Positions 52,210 to 64,000 of a stretch of 64,000 nucleotides of DNA are shown here, one piece after another. The notes under the pieces were generated by a model. It did not search any database and was not told the DNA's origin. It worked only from the letters and a program-made list of their open reading frames with translations. Where the stretch lies: contig NC_083515.1 in the NCBI RefSeq assembly GCF_032362555.1, positions 5,677,001 to 5,741,000 on the forward strand, read 5' to 3'. Each line of letters opens with the position of its first letter. Position 1 is the stretch's first letter. The stretch comes from Amyelois transitella. Lineage: Eukaryota; Arthropoda; Insecta; Lepidoptera; Pyralidae. A program made the translations under genes and the position numbers.

Positions 52210-52788
52210 CTAGTTTTTTGACTGGGGTCCAGAAAGCTGGCCCTCAGAGGTAACCATGACCAGTTTTGTATTGTCTGCTTTCCTCAGCATCACCCGGCCA
52301 CCTGAAGTCCAGCAATACTTGTAATTTTCCGCTTTTGCGTACTCGCGAGCCAAGTAGAACAGTCGACGAGACTGTGGTGTCAGATGCTCGCCTATGTACA
52401 CTGGATGCTGCGAGCCGCCCACTATTGTTGAGTAAAGCTTGTTATTTATATTGCGCCTGTTATAATCCTTAAATGCTTGTAGTATTTTAACTTTCAGGAG
52501 AACTGAATTTAGTCTGCAGACAATTGTGACGCCATCCGATCTTGATGGTAGCTTGTAAATGTCGTAGATGTCTGATTTATTTACGTCTACGGAGATCGCT
52601 TTAAAGATGCATGTAACAGCGGTTAGCAAGTCTTCCACACAAGGAGTTTTATTTGGGAGCCTGATATTACGAAATTCGAGAGTACTTGATCGGGAACGAC
52701 GATCAATATCTTCAGTAGCCGCTTCCACTTTAGCTACACGTTCGAGTAATGCTTGGGTCCGCATTTGTTGCGATCCGATCTGCTGCAA
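52210..52788 (-). CDS. non-LTR retrotransposon ORF1 (partial)
   Basis: A 192-codon frame without a true ATG, truncated at its 5' end. It has a short coiled-coil-like start (LLERVAKVEAATEDIDRRSR), then EFRNIRLP and a C-terminal FYLAREYAKAENYKYCWTSG segment. That C-terminal fold is shared with FP-type proteins and occurs in many insect CR1-like ORF1 products, which bind RNA in the retroelement particle. The N-terminal zinc finger usually present is missing. Confidence 0.75.
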   Translation of the reverse strand: MQQIGSQQMRTQALLERVAKVEAATEDIDRRSRSSTLEFRNIRLPNKTPCVEDLLTAVTCIFKAISVDVNKSDIYDIYKLPSRSDGVTIVCRLNSVLLKVKILQAFKDYNRRNINNKLYSTIVGGSQHPVYIGEHLTPQSRRLFYLAREYAKAENYKYCWTSGGRVMLRKADNTKLVMVTSEGQLSGPQSKN

Positions 52789-53194
52789 AACTCAGGCTCA
52801 ACAATGCTCAGGAGTATGAAGAATAACTGTACCAAGTTTCGTTAAAATCCGTCAAGTAGTTTTTGTTTCTATAAAAAACATACAGACAGACAAAAAAAAT
52901 TCTGATTGCACTTTTGGCATTAGTTATTGCCTTAGTGCCTTATAGTTATTGTGAAAATATATTCCATGTACAGAATTGACCTCTCTACAGATTTATTATA
53001 AGTATAGATTATGTATCGTTCAGTGATACGATTTTGCATTTCTTGAGCAAGGAACAAATGTTATTAGATCGTGGCGAATTATCGGCTAAAATTTTCCTCG
53101 TGCTTGGTTTTATGTTCGCTTCCGAAATGGTGTCAAAATCTATAAAAAACCCTTAAGAATTTCTCCCACTCGGTTACATGAAAAACTTCGAAAA

Positions 53195-53445
53195 GAGCGT
53201 CAATGGTCGGTAAGGTGCCCGGTTAAAATGCGTGTAGCACAAAAAGCCCCAGGTTTGAATCCCACCTCGGCCATGAACCAATGACTATTATCGAAGTGAT
53301 GTACATTAAGAATTAATTGAAAACATCGTAAGGAAACTTGCACATTCAGGCAACTGGATGTGTAACCATGATCGATCCAATACAGGTTAGGTTCCCTTGC
53401 AAAGGTTGCAGAGGTCAGACGTCATACCCCGAGGAAGAAGTATAA
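53195..53445 (+). repeat. family B: tRNA-derived SINE
   Basis: GGTAAGGTGCCCGGTTAAAATGCG is followed by a B-box-like GGTTTGAATCC, ACCTCGGCCATG, AACTGGATGTGTAACCATGA and AAAGGTTGCAGAGGTCAGAC. It aligns throughout with the minus copy at 61880-61490. Confidence 0.75.
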
Positions 53446-53891
53446 ATAAAACAAATACGTGTCAATTATTAATTTGCACATAATAAGTATAAAAATATAT
53501 TTAAATAAATAATACTTAACAATTCTTATTACCTAATATATCACTCATGAATTACAATATTACTATCGTTTTCTTCATATAAGTCGGCTAATAAGTACAT
53601 GGTAATGTCCTCTTTTTTAAGAAAGACATAATAGCTGATTACAAAGAAAGAATAAAGTACAAATCGAGTAACTGAGTCTTACATTCAACGGAGAAATTTG
53701 CAACTGACGGGCGTGAAATATAATCTTAAGGTGTCTACGCGGACTTATTTTAATAATATAAGTATTTATAATTTAAAATTATTTACAGAGAAATAAACCT
53801 AAAGATCATTACAGGCCTACGTGTACACCTCGCATTGTAAAGTTGTCTATTCCACTTTCAAATTAATTTAAATAGTTGTTATTATTTCACT

Positions 53892-53897
53892 TTTATT
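53892..53897 (-). promoter_or_regulatory. polyadenylation signal, SLC6 copy B
   Basis: AATAAA on the minus strand, 199 nt beyond the stop codon. Confidence 0.5.
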
Positions 53898-54095
53898 GTG
53901 GGATATTATTCGACAAACTACTGTAATTTTTAAAAATGACGTGACCCGATGTGCAGAAATTATGAGAGGATTAAACTTTGTTTCGATTTAGTGAATACTT
54001 CTACATTAATGCATACATATGTGTCATGATTTCTGTGTTAGCCTCAAGCACATATTTTTTAGTCTCAAGAGTTGATGCTGCAAACAATTCAAATT

Positions 54096-57000
54096 CTAAT
54101 TATTATTTACATTAGTGTTTGCATAAACACCTCTTCTATATAGGCCAGTAAGAATGTACCAAATGTGCTTGCATCTAGACGAGTTCATTTGTTGTCTCAG
54201 CATTTTTGCGCTTTCTTTGAATACTACCCAACGGCTTCGAATTTCAGGATCTTTTGGGCCCCAACTTGACTTTGGTCGGAAAGATTTCTTCATGATCTGT
54301 AAGGACAAAGAAATTCATTAATTATTAACATAAAAATTTATAACAGCACTGGTTAGGTTACAGAGTTCAGATGGAAGTGGCTTCGTGTAAAAATCTGACT
54401 TACCCAATCCAGGATCAGGGTCAAAGGCGTATCCTGGCTTCTCTCCTAAGTTAAGGATGTAATTGGGATTAACGCCAAGAGGAAGAAACACAATTACGTT
54501 AATAACCAAATTCAGAAACTGCCGTGTGGTTCCCGGCACCACTAAAAAATGAATTGGACCACTCCATCTCGTTCCCATGGATGCCGTAAAAGGCGACTAA
54601 GGGATAGGCTTATAAACTTGGGATTCTTCTTTTAGGCGATGGGCTAGCAACCTGTCACTTTTTGAATCTGAATTCCATCATAAAGCCAAATAGCTGAACG
54701 TGGCCTATCAGTCTTTTCAAGACTGTTGGCAAGGGATATAGACGTGATTATATGATTATATGTATGTATGTTCAGAAACTGAGAATGAACTTACCTGATT
54801 ACAGTTACCGCTTCTGTTTTTCCACAATGTGATAATTATGAACAACGGTACAAATGCAATACCGATGAACAACATTAAATAACCAGCCACTGAAACAAAT
54901 AAAAATTAATTTAGAAAACACCTTTTGAGGAGCAATTCGCTCATAATAACAAGTAGAGGGACTACCATTTTTTTTTAAAGATTGTGATTTAGTTTTACTA
55001 ATAATTGCTCTCATTCTCTCAACAGTGCATTTAGTTTTTTATCAGCTGCTGTCATTTTACCTCGATGTCTCAATAACATTTAGGTACTTGTTACTTTCAC
55101 GAATTGAAAACTGTCTTTTGAATCGGATGTCTGATTTATTTTTAAATTTAATTTTAATTGAAAAAACCTATAGCCCTTTACCCTATTTTCCCAAGACAGG
55201 TTTGACTTTGTTTTTAAAGAAAAAGTATCACGGATAAAGTTTTTCTTTCCAAATTTATGAATTTTATCTATCTTTATTTAATATGACATAAAATAAATAT
55301 CTGTATTATTACCGTATCCAGCAGTAGGGTAGACATAATCCTCTCCAAACGTGAGAGATTCAAAGCTAATAAGAGCATACACGAAGACCACCAGCATCAT
55401 GCCAGGGGTGATGATGCCCCAACACATCCGCCAGTAGAAAGATGTTTTCACGCCCATCATAAACTCAATGTCAAGGCAGAGGTTCTCAAGCCCTGCAATG
55501 ATGTAACATTTTTAAATCTTTCAATTTCAATCATATCTTATACACTCAATCTCTAAGGAGAGGAACCCGGTATACACCTTTGACAATGATACTGAATCTG
55601 AATCTGGAAGTCAGGTTTTTTACATGAAGAAATTCCCGTCTAGCCTCTGCGGACCTATAACCTATATTGGATTTTGGTTAAACATATAAATGCTTGGATG
55701 TGGGGGTTCTCGATGTGGTCCCTCACCATAAAATATAGTACATAACTCTGTAGCAGTCTACAAAGTCAAGTTGAAGAAGGTAGGTGTGCCAGCTATAGAT
55801 TATTCACTTAATAAAAAGTAGGTTATAGTTACCTACTGAGTAATTAATATTTTTTAGTAAAAAATTACCAACTTGCATCCTTTAAAAAGAGGGACTAACC
55901 GTAAATCCAAAAGATGCCAATAATTTCACAAATAGCCGTGAACAGGACGAGGAAAGTGCCGCCGTAGTGGTCAACCATCTCCAATATGTATTGACCGCCC
56001 TGTAAAAATATACATTCTCTTTTCAACCAAAGCTAAAAGAGGAGTTTGCCAGGTGCTTCTTCTCGTCTGTGTGAATTTTCAAAAAGTGTTTTTCCTTATG
56101 CTCATAAAAATATATGTAATCTCTAGTGGGTTGTTGTTAAGCTTATCTTTATTTTTATTTCTTTTTGGTGATAGAAATAGGTTATTTATGTTGTATTTAC
56201 CAATTTCAATTAACATCCCTCTCTCTGATTTTTGCGTGTTCCTACACGCAGGAGGAGGTGCAACCAGGAGGTTGCACCTTCCGCTGAGTGCTTCGGACCC
56301 AGGGTTACACCATTCGACTATTTAAAATTAAAATCCCTATTATACAGAAAATATCGATGGTAGGTGCTACATTATGTGAGTCCGCTGTTAAAGCAACCTA
56401 AAAAATATATCTGAGATCGTCTTACTGGGGTAACGTAAACCAATCCAATCAGAAAGCCGGCCGTGCAGCAAAAAGCAGACATGTAGATTGTCTTGATTTT
56501 GGGGAAACTGTCCATCATGACTGTGTTGATGGTTGAGAGCAGTGCCACCGCCGAGCCCACGCCAAGCACCGACATCATCAGGAAAAACAACACTGAGAAC
56601 AACTGTAGGAGAAAGAGAATAGTGATTAGTAATACCAATAATAGTATTTTATATATATAGTAGTTTATATATATTATTTATATATAAACTACTATATAAT
56701 AAAAGTAATGTATATTTGCTATTTTTATTTAGAAATTAATTAATAATTATAATGCATCCTTAATGCTTTTTATGTGTGCCTTTATATTTTGGGATAAGTC
56801 TGCCATTGTACATATTCTTCTAAATAACTGTTTTGTAATTTGTGATATTTATTTATTATTAGACAAACAAAAAAACTATGAAAAAAAAATCTTTTGTAAC
56901 TGATTATTTTTGTGCCTTTGACCTTTAAAACTTAAGTTTGATGATACTAGAAGTCAATAAAAGTTTGTAGAAATATACCTGAGGTTGAAAGGTTTTTGCA

Positions 57001-60000
57001 ATAGCATCAGGGTATGAGATGAAGGCCAATCCGGTGCCACCAGACCCGATGACTTCCCCAACTTCTTTGCCGAGCTCCTTGGCCAGGTTTCCCAGGATTC
57101 CGAAGATAGTTATACCAGACAAGAGGCTTGTGAAAGTGTCCAGGGTAGTCACAATCATTGCATCTCTGAAAAGTTAGTGTACAGTTTATTAATTCAGTAT
57201 AGTAGCGGCGTAGCCAGGCTTGACTCCAGGATGGGGGCTAGCAAGGATTCAAATAAGTTGTTTTTGTTGTAATTTGAAGCAATCCACCCTAAATTATTTA
57301 TAGGTTATATTTTTATTATTAACAGAAAAATAATTATGAAATACTTGGTAATAAAAATATGTGTGCCTTGTGGTTTCCGGCACTTACGAAAAGGACTACT
57401 TCAGACTCTTTACTAAGGATCATCCAGCTCGTTAAGCTTTTTCCATGATCCATATGTGCTAGGTTCCCCTGCAAAAGTTACGGCGATTGGACGGGATCCG
57501 TTATGTGTAAAAACGTTTCCCAACATAGGATCATGGATATATAGTTTATTTTTTAGTTTATTACTATTAATTAGGATTAAGATTAATATAAGTAGGAAGA
57601 GCAACGAAAATAAAAAATATTTATAAATGCTCATGATTAATTGTAATAAAAGAAATAGGTACCTGTAGATATTGTGTTGGAATCTGTTGTAGGACGAGAA
57701 CATAATGATTGCTCCAGTGCACACAGACAGGGAGAAGAACACTTGTGTGACAGCCGCGTACCACACCTGAAACCGTACGTTCCGACGTAGGACCTTTAAT
57801 ACTACCGTAAGTACTTATTTAGGGAGCCCATCTTTTTATTGTTCTTAAAACTTTTATACTCATTGCTATTTTTAACATTTAACAACAAATCTACGTTTTG
57901 GAAAGGGAATGTCGGCTCTAGGGATATATCGGACCCATTTAGTAGGATGAATTATTTGTTTTAAAAAAAGTAAAGTTATACTTACATTTAGTTCCAAAAG
58001 CTTTTCCCACTTTGGTGTCAAAAAGAATAGAATACCCTTGTCGGATCCATCTAAAAATAAGGTACTGAAAATGTCAAGTTTAAATTAAAATGTATAATAG
58101 ATGTAGAAGTCATCATGTATTTTTTTTATTTAACCAATAAGTGCTCCTTATATTACTGACCAAACAAGTGATTTGTAATTCCAGCTCAGGGAATACACCT
58201 GGGCAACCTCCCGTACGCCAAACAGGCGAGCTGGCACAGCTGCTCGTTTATCCTGAGCACGCCGTTCATTAGTATAATTTTATTCCCAAAATTTCATAGT
58301 ACAAAATATTTTCACTCTACTAGTGAACTTTTATTATTCAGAGAGTTCTTAACTATATTTTCATGTCTATTTATTTCATAAATCAAAACATTTATTTACC
58401 TGATCAATAGTATAATCATCACTACGTATGGGAAAAGAGCGAGGAAGTAGGAAGCCTTCCCGGAACTCTTCACTCCTCGAGCCACGATGACGAAGATTAT
58501 AACCCACGATACTAGAAGGCACAGGGTGAGGTACCATATTGGAGCGCCTGGAAATAAGACCAGATTTGATTGGGTAATCTTTCTTAGACACACAAATTAA
58601 CCAGAGTTGATTTATGTTAATAAAATAATGGAAAAATATAAATTTTGGAAAAAAAATTACACTTTATAAAAAATTTAAGTATCTATGTAATTCAGAATTT
58701 TTATAAGAAGTATTACCTAGAGCTTGTCTCAAAGACAAAATCAGACATAAAATGTAGGTCAACAACAATGATAAATACACCCATAATTTCTCTTGAAACA
58801 ACACTTAAAACAAATGATCTTATCAAAAACTTCATAATGGGTAAAGTAGTGTTAGTTCTATTATTAATTGTATGAGTAATTCTTAACATACCTAAACCTC
58901 CTTCAATGCCATCACTTTGCTGAAGCACAGTTCTTCTGCAAAAAGAAGTAAAGCTCATTATGTTTTCGATCTCAATGAATAAAAAGTAAAAAATGTTTCC
59001 GCGAATAGATAATTTTTAAGTTAAACTTACATAAAATACAATTCAGCACTGCTGGAAGCATTCTCAATGTCAAGGTGTTGGTTTTCATTCGGTGCCGACG
59101 GTACGCAAATGACATCATTCCAGCTGGGGTCACAGACGGCCCAGGGCAGCGTGGCTTGGAAACTCATGGCCAGGTAGAACAGGCAGAGTCCGACAATTGA
59201 CACGTAGTAGGATAAGATGTAGCCGCAACCCAGCGCTTGCGCATAGCCTGTACCTGGTAATGATTAATTTCAGACTATTGTAAACAAGTCTATATTGTAA
59301 AGTTGAAGACGATGCATAGTGTTACACAAAGAGGGTGACAATGCGCACTTGGACCAAAATGAAAAAAAAAATATCCCGCACATTAAATTAATCAACTGAT
59401 GATCACGTGAGATACCATTTTTTCCGATTTTATCTAATTCTCAACGGATTGATGCCCCCATTTCCGCACAAGATGTTTATAGAAAAATAATAGAAGCTAT
59501 TCTTAATGGTAATATTAGTATGTCAGTATGACGACCAAGAAACGGTGGTTAAAATTTATTCATTTCGACATGTATAGATGGGCAGCACTTCAGATTGGGC
59601 GACCCACCTTTCTGACACCACCTTCAAAAATATGCTGTTTTTTTACCTTTTCAATAAGCATATTTCTGCACTATAAATTCTTTTCTGAGTTTGTCTTTTA
59701 GTGTACTAGACGCGAAGATTCCATTATCGCATTCTTCAATAAGTAAGTTGGTGACAAGACTTATTTATCTAGCTGTTCGTCAATCTAATCAAACGAAATC
59801 TTTTATTCAAATTTTTTTATTCATTACTAAGTTTTAAGAGACCATGATTAAATATACTTTAACACTGATCCTAATACCTATGCATACGAGTAGGTATAAA
59901 GTAAGGAGATAATTTCAAAATTATCTACGTCTGCATGAATTAAAGGACGATTGTGATAATGTTAATGCGTCACATCGGTTTGATTCAAAATCTTTATTGC

Positions 60001-62044
60001 GTATCATATTGGTTTTATTGTATTCTAAAAAAATATACTGCGCCTTCTTTTTAGTTATTGGTAATTTCCTTTATCCTCAGTTTTTATCAGTAAATATGAC
60101 TAGTTCGTAGAATTGTGATAATTTTTAGTTTTTTTAAAATTAATACATAAGGGACAAATTAAACAGATTAAGTGAGCCTCGAAGTAAGTTTGAAACTTGT
60201 GTTACGAGATACAAACTCAATGATGATATATTTTATAATAAATTCTTATTATAGATAAACATTCAAGAGCCAGGCCAATAACAAAAAGTTCGTTTCTCAT
60301 CATACCCTGGCCAGTATTCGAACCCGGGGCCAACTGTATCACAGTCAAGCTCACTACCGCTGCGCCACAGAGGCCAAATGTGTGTCAAACACAGGACCAA
60401 AAACAAACAAATATAATACATAAGTATTTACCTTTCATAGCAGGAGACAAAGACCATACTTTGACTGAGTTCTTCGTACTAAATTGTCCGATGACACACT
60501 CTAAGTAGTACATAGGTTTGCCTATTAGAAATAGGACAATGATGTATGGTATGAGGAAGGCTCCGCCGCCATTCTGGTAGGCTATAAAAGGGAAGCGCCA
60601 TACATTGCCAAGACCTACTGACGTGGCGATGCAGGACATAAGGAATTCGATTTGGTTTCCCCATTCGGCTCTCTCTGGTTCATTTGGTGGTTTCTGAAGA
60701 AAAGAGTAAAGGTATGAGATATAAATTCTCTAATAGTGATTTTAAGAAAGGTTATAAAGTTTTCACTTGATATACATTTTTACAATACATACATATATTA
60801 CGTCTTACATCCTTACGGGGTGGACGGCGATGAACAGTTTTAAACAGATTGAAAGGCCCCGTTCAAATTAACATTAGGTTATTATAGTATTCTTAAAAAA
60901 AATCGAAGTTAAAGACAGACAGTTCGAGTCGTAAACGTTAATAACACCATAGCTAAATTCTTCTAAAAATAAAGTGTAAGGCTACCTTTTTCTCTTCAGG
61001 CACATTTAGTTCCAATGGTGATATTCCATTTTTACTATGCTTTCTTGGTTCTGGCGATCCTGGCGGTGGGGGCCCATGGTTTGGGATCATTTCCGAGGGA
61101 GAGTAAGGTGGTTCCATATCTTTACTGTTTTCATTCTGAAATTTTATATTCAATTAGTCAATTTATTTGTGGGATAACACATATTTAGTAATTAGCAGAA
61201 CTGAAATTTTAATTAAGTAGGTACTATATTTAATTGTTCAAGTATTAAATTTATGTATGTTATTTCAATCCCACAAAAAAAAGCAAGAGTGAGCTTTTAT
61301 GTTTACTTGATGTTTTCCAAATACGCCAATTTTTATTTTGGAATTTCGTACATTGCTTTTATTGTAGATATATATAAAAATAATATTTTTATCCTAAAAA
61401 GACGTAAGTAAGTGGATCACGTGGTATTTTAAACTATATACCTATACTATGTGGACCCAGATAGTTCGGTCAGGTACCCAGTGATGTAAGTACTTCTTCT
61501 TCTTCCTCCTGGCTTTTGTCCCGATTGCATCCTCACCACTCTGGAGAGGAGCCCGGGGTATGCCTTTGATCATGGATCCAGAATTGGGCGGTCAGGTTTA
61601 AACACAAAGCGACTCCCATCTGACCTCCGCAACCTTTGCATGTAAACCTGACCCATACTGGATCGATTATGGTTACACATCCAGTTGCCTGAATGTGAAG
61701 GTTTCCTCACGATGTTTTCCCTCACCGTAAGAGCTTTGGTTAGAGTTCAAACTAATGTAACTAACTAACTTCGAAAATAGTCATCGGTGCATGGCCGAGG
61801 TGGGACTCGAACCTGTGCCTTTATACACATTACGCATTTTAACCGGGCACCTTACCAATGCGATTATCGACGCTCAAGTGATGTAAGAAGCTATTATCAA
61901 CCAAAATACCTAAAGGTATACCTCATCATCCTTTAAGATGAGTAATCCTTTAAATTTGTTATCACTTCAATAAAGCCCCATAATTTGTCTACGAAAATAT
62001 TGTATTAGAAAAAGTATAACATGCATGTTTACCTTTTTGACCAT
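54096..62044 (-). CDS. SLC6 sodium-dependent amino-acid transporter, copy B (13-14 exons)
   Basis: Exons 5' to 3': candidate start 62044-62033 (MVKK, then AAG|GTAAAC, phase 0), 61135-60986, 60693-60432, 59253-59031, 58935-58892, 58547-58400, 58064-57986, 57766-57663, 57165-56979, 56602-56426, 55999-55900, 55492-55313, 54889-54795, 54296-54096. Without the candidate start the sum is 1950 nt (650 codons with stop). The N-terminus is Pro/Ser-rich and cytosolic. TM1 has [20 protein letters not shown] with Gly at the substrate-Asp position, the extracellular loop has PWAVC...ENASSS (glycosylation site), TM6 has [18 protein letters not shown], and [19 protein letters not shown] and LVYVTPGGQY follow. 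A plasma-membrane Na+/Cl--coupled amino-acid importer is the best inference. The upstream tandem partner of copy A. Confidence 0.93.
54404..54445 (-). other. possible cassette exon or relic exon in last intron of SLC6 copy B
   Basis: A good donor (GGATTGG|GTAAGT) and acceptor (TTAACTTAG|GAG) bracket 42 nt, phase 0 at both ends, adding 14 residues. In another frame the same bases, extended upstream, read [15 protein letters not shown], recalling [15 protein letters not shown] of the N-terminal exon of copy A. Copy A splices directly across this interval, so the default model skips it. Confidence 0.35.
54522..54772 (+). repeat. family A repeat, full length
   Basis: GTGTGGTTCCCGGCACCAC to (TATG)n, with the CCATCTCGTTCCCATGGATG and GCGATGGGCTAGCAACC landmarks. 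It inserted in the last intron of SLC6 copy B and has lost the GCTCTGTCTACCCCG segment of the tail. Confidence 0.85.
55553..55735 (-). repeat. family B SINE fragment
   Basis: Matches the non-tRNA body of the 61490-61880 copy (AGGAGAGGAACCCGGTATAC, TCTAGCCTCTGCGGACC). Diverged; in an intron of SLC6 copy B. Confidence 0.55.
56654..56698. repeat. 20-bp perfect AT-rich inverted repeat
   Basis: 56654-56673 pairs exactly with 56679-56698 around a 5-nt loop; the arm contains GTAGTTTATATATA. Intronic in SLC6 copy B. Confidence 0.75.
60150..60376 (-). repeat. family C tRNA-derived SINE
   Basis: Minus-strand head GGCCTCTGTGGCGCAGCGGTAG, then GGGTTCGAATACTGGCCAGGG, and the tail ACTTACTTCGAGGCTCACTTAAT. 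In intron of SLC6 copy B, directly beside exon TM1. Confidence 0.75.
60784..60870 (-). repeat. family A tail fragment
   Basis: CATACATACATATATTACGTC, CCTTACGGGGTGGAC and GAAAGGCCCCGTTCA are the reversed tail and centre of family A. Confidence 0.65.
61490..61880 (-). repeat. family B tRNA-derived SINE, full length
   Basis: Read on the minus strand: GGTAAGGTGCCCGGTTAAAATGCG, GGTTCGAGTCCCACCTCGG, GGCAACTGGATGTGTAACC, AGGTTGCGGAGGTCAGATGG, and a GA/AAG-rich end. Lies in the first intron of SLC6 copy B. Confidence 0.8.
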
Positions 62045-64000
62045 GCTATGATAACAGTAATAAATAAAGGTATGTGTATAATCTAGCCTAATTAAGCGAT
62101 ATAAATTGATAAACAATAAATACGTCCAACGTGTAACAATGAGTTTAGCGAGTTTAATAAAATCATGAACAAAAATTATCAACTTTGATGTTTCATGATC
62201 AATAAGGGTTTATAGTTTTGTAGGTATTATATATTGTAAGTTAAAATTGTTTGTATGTATGTAACAATGACTTTTGTCAGTCAAGAGTAATGATCGCTGA
62301 AATTTGTTTGAAATGGAATGGCAATCATTTCATATTTTTTTTTACTTTTCTTTCCAAACATGCACTGTTTAAACACACAAATCTGCCACGAAAATTTGGC
62401 TCTTGATTTAATTTATACGTGAAGTCGAAAATATAAATTTCGGTTATCGGTGCCAAGAAACCTGATTGTCGTTATTGTGCTAATTGTTACGCAGACTTAA
62501 ATTCAGCCAGCAGCCGTACCTACTGAGAGAAAAGAGTTTTAGCTATTCAAGGAGACATTATTTTAAGTAAGTATATTTAAAAATTTATAAAGGTACTTTA
62601 TCCACAGCTCTGTTTACTTAATACATTGACAGTACATGTCCATTATGTTTGTAAAGATTGTTTAGTATTCATATAATTATGCTAATTCGTCATAATCATG
62701 AATAACCTATGGAAAATATTAAGTAGGATTTCTTTCTTTCATTTATCTTTTTTTAATTAATCGATGAAACTTAAATATTAGAAATTATAATATATAATGA
62801 GATATTTGGCTTTAGATTAGGTAAAGAACATATTACTTTAGATACCACGTGCATGAGATTAGATATAAGTAAAGAAAGAAATTCACGTTTGTTGATTTAA
62901 TAAGTATTGCCTATAATTTGATTAAATTGGGAATATCCTGGCGATAGCTTAGGTCAAGAGTATTAAAGGGAGTTATGAATGTGGATGAAAGGTACATTGT
63001 ATGCAGGGATACGCATAGCAAGTCGAAAGATTAAGGCTCTGGCGTTTTCAGGAAGAGAGTCGGGATATTATGCAATTTTTGTTTTAAAGTGTTATTTATA
63101 TAATATTGAAAACATAATTAACTGATTGAAACCGGTTAAATACTGAGGACCTCCGGTGAACTTAACTTTTCCATTAAAAGTACCACAAAATAGTCGTGTG
63201 TTTAAGTTATTATATGGAAGCAAGTTAATAATTATTGTTTAAAGAAAAAATGTTTTTTAAGGAATATACTTATAACAACAAGTAGTAAATTCTAATAAAA
63301 TCAAAACAAATAACAATTCAACGGCGCGCGTAAGCCCAAAGTTTGTGTCATGATTTTGAGATACAAACAATTGTTTCTTAACTACATTAAACTAAGGTAA
63401 ACTGCGCAGGAAATTGTATTTTTAATTTTAAGTTATTTTTGTACACTTCTGGGATCGAACCTAAATATAAAAAGAAGAATTTATAAAAAAATCGATACTT
63501 TCAGTACTTAATAATTTAAACCTGAAGATAATTGGAAGAGTGAATTATTATGTAAAATATAATATTTATGAAAAGACAAATGTAACTTTGTATAGCCTAC
63601 ATATTTTTACTAACGTAGAACTTATATTAAAGACATTTGAAATTTACGTTCTCACCATTTTGAACCACTGATGAAATTAACACTACGGTTCAGTATCGCC
63701 ATATAGTTTACTTTGGCACAAAAAATTAAATTTGTAGATTAAGATATAAAAGACATGCTGACCAACTATGAGTGAAACAAATACACACTTTACAGGCTTT
63801 ATATAAATGAGTTATCAACGTAGCCGTTGTCAACCATTCCGCCCTCGAAGTATATCTAAAATTTAAAGGTAGATTTTTATATCTATAAAGGTAGACTTCT
63901 ACTCATAACGTCAAACAACTGTGTCTGACGTCAGTCACACAGTAGTGTAATCTTCCGATAAAACCTAACGTGTTGGAAAGTTATTCTGATTTAATCGATC
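62045..64000. other. upstream of SLC6 copy B; no gene recognised
   Basis: AT-rich, with a family E fragment at about 62955-63080 (AGTTATGAATGTGGATGAA). The 5' UTR and promoter of copy B should lie near 62045 upward. No TATA box could be assigned with confidence. Confidence 0.45.

Larger units (their letters stand above)
48541..52790 (-). mobile_element. CR1/Jockey-superfamily non-LTR retrotransposon, 5'-truncated
   Basis: A 5'-truncated ORF1 (52788-52210), a 370-nt spacer and a long ORF2 (to 48841) are followed by about 300 nt of 3' UTR ending in short GATTTT/TTTGA repeats at 48541-48580. CR1-like elements end in short tandem repeats rather than poly(A). The 5' break falls inside ORF1 and abuts another repeat (CATACAGACAGAC...), and clear target duplications were not seen. 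Confidence 0.85.

Noticed and set aside
1..64000. CRISPR arrays, bacterial operons, phage or plasmid features
   Set aside because: None seen. Introns, SINEs and metazoan domain architectures show animal nuclear DNA.

Overview
The window reads as nuclear DNA of a moth or butterfly (Lepidoptera). It is AT-rich, has many short exons with GT-AG introns, and is packed with short interspersed repeats ending in (ATGT)n, tRNA-derived SINEs, mariner relics and CR1-like retroelement pieces. There is no bacterial-style operon structure. Gene models come from hand-read splice sites, and reading phase closes exactly across all exons of all three genes.

Layout. 1-2307: upstream DNA with a decayed LINE reverse transcriptase, a mariner scrap and a perfect hairpin. 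2308-26229 (+): an 18-exon RBBP6/Snama gene (1645 codons) with a DWNN ubiquitin-like domain, CCHC zinc knuckle, C4C4 RING, proline/alanine and RS-rich stretches and a very large charged last exon; a 9.4-kb intron before that exon is full of repeats. 26230-28085: short space between convergent genes. 28086-39780 (-): SLC6 transporter copy A. 39781-54095: gene-poor, transposon-rich interval with an apparently intact mariner transposase, a GC-rich unassigned block, an ISL2EU-like composite and a 4.2-kb CR1-like non-LTR element. 54096-62044 (-): SLC6 transporter copy B. 62045-64000: upstream of copy B, no gene seen.

The two transporters are tandem duplicates: 13 matching exons with the same intron phases at every junction and eight internal exons of identical length. 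A glycine at the TM1 position where monoamine carriers have aspartate points to amino-acid substrates, as in insect nutrient amino-acid or glycine-transporter-like SLC6 proteins. RBBP6 is a housekeeping ubiquitin ligase/RNA 3'-processing factor with no evident functional link to the transporters.

The most notable non-genic structures are a nested, dimeric repeat insertion with an 11-bp target duplication, two defined MITEs (hAT-like with 8-bp TSD; TTA-flanked with GC-rich termini), an ISL2EU-like element with a template-switch scar, a pair of ~200-bp inverted homologous segments flanking exons 2-12 of transporter A, and several near-perfect foldbacks. I saw no clearly undescribed multi-gene system.
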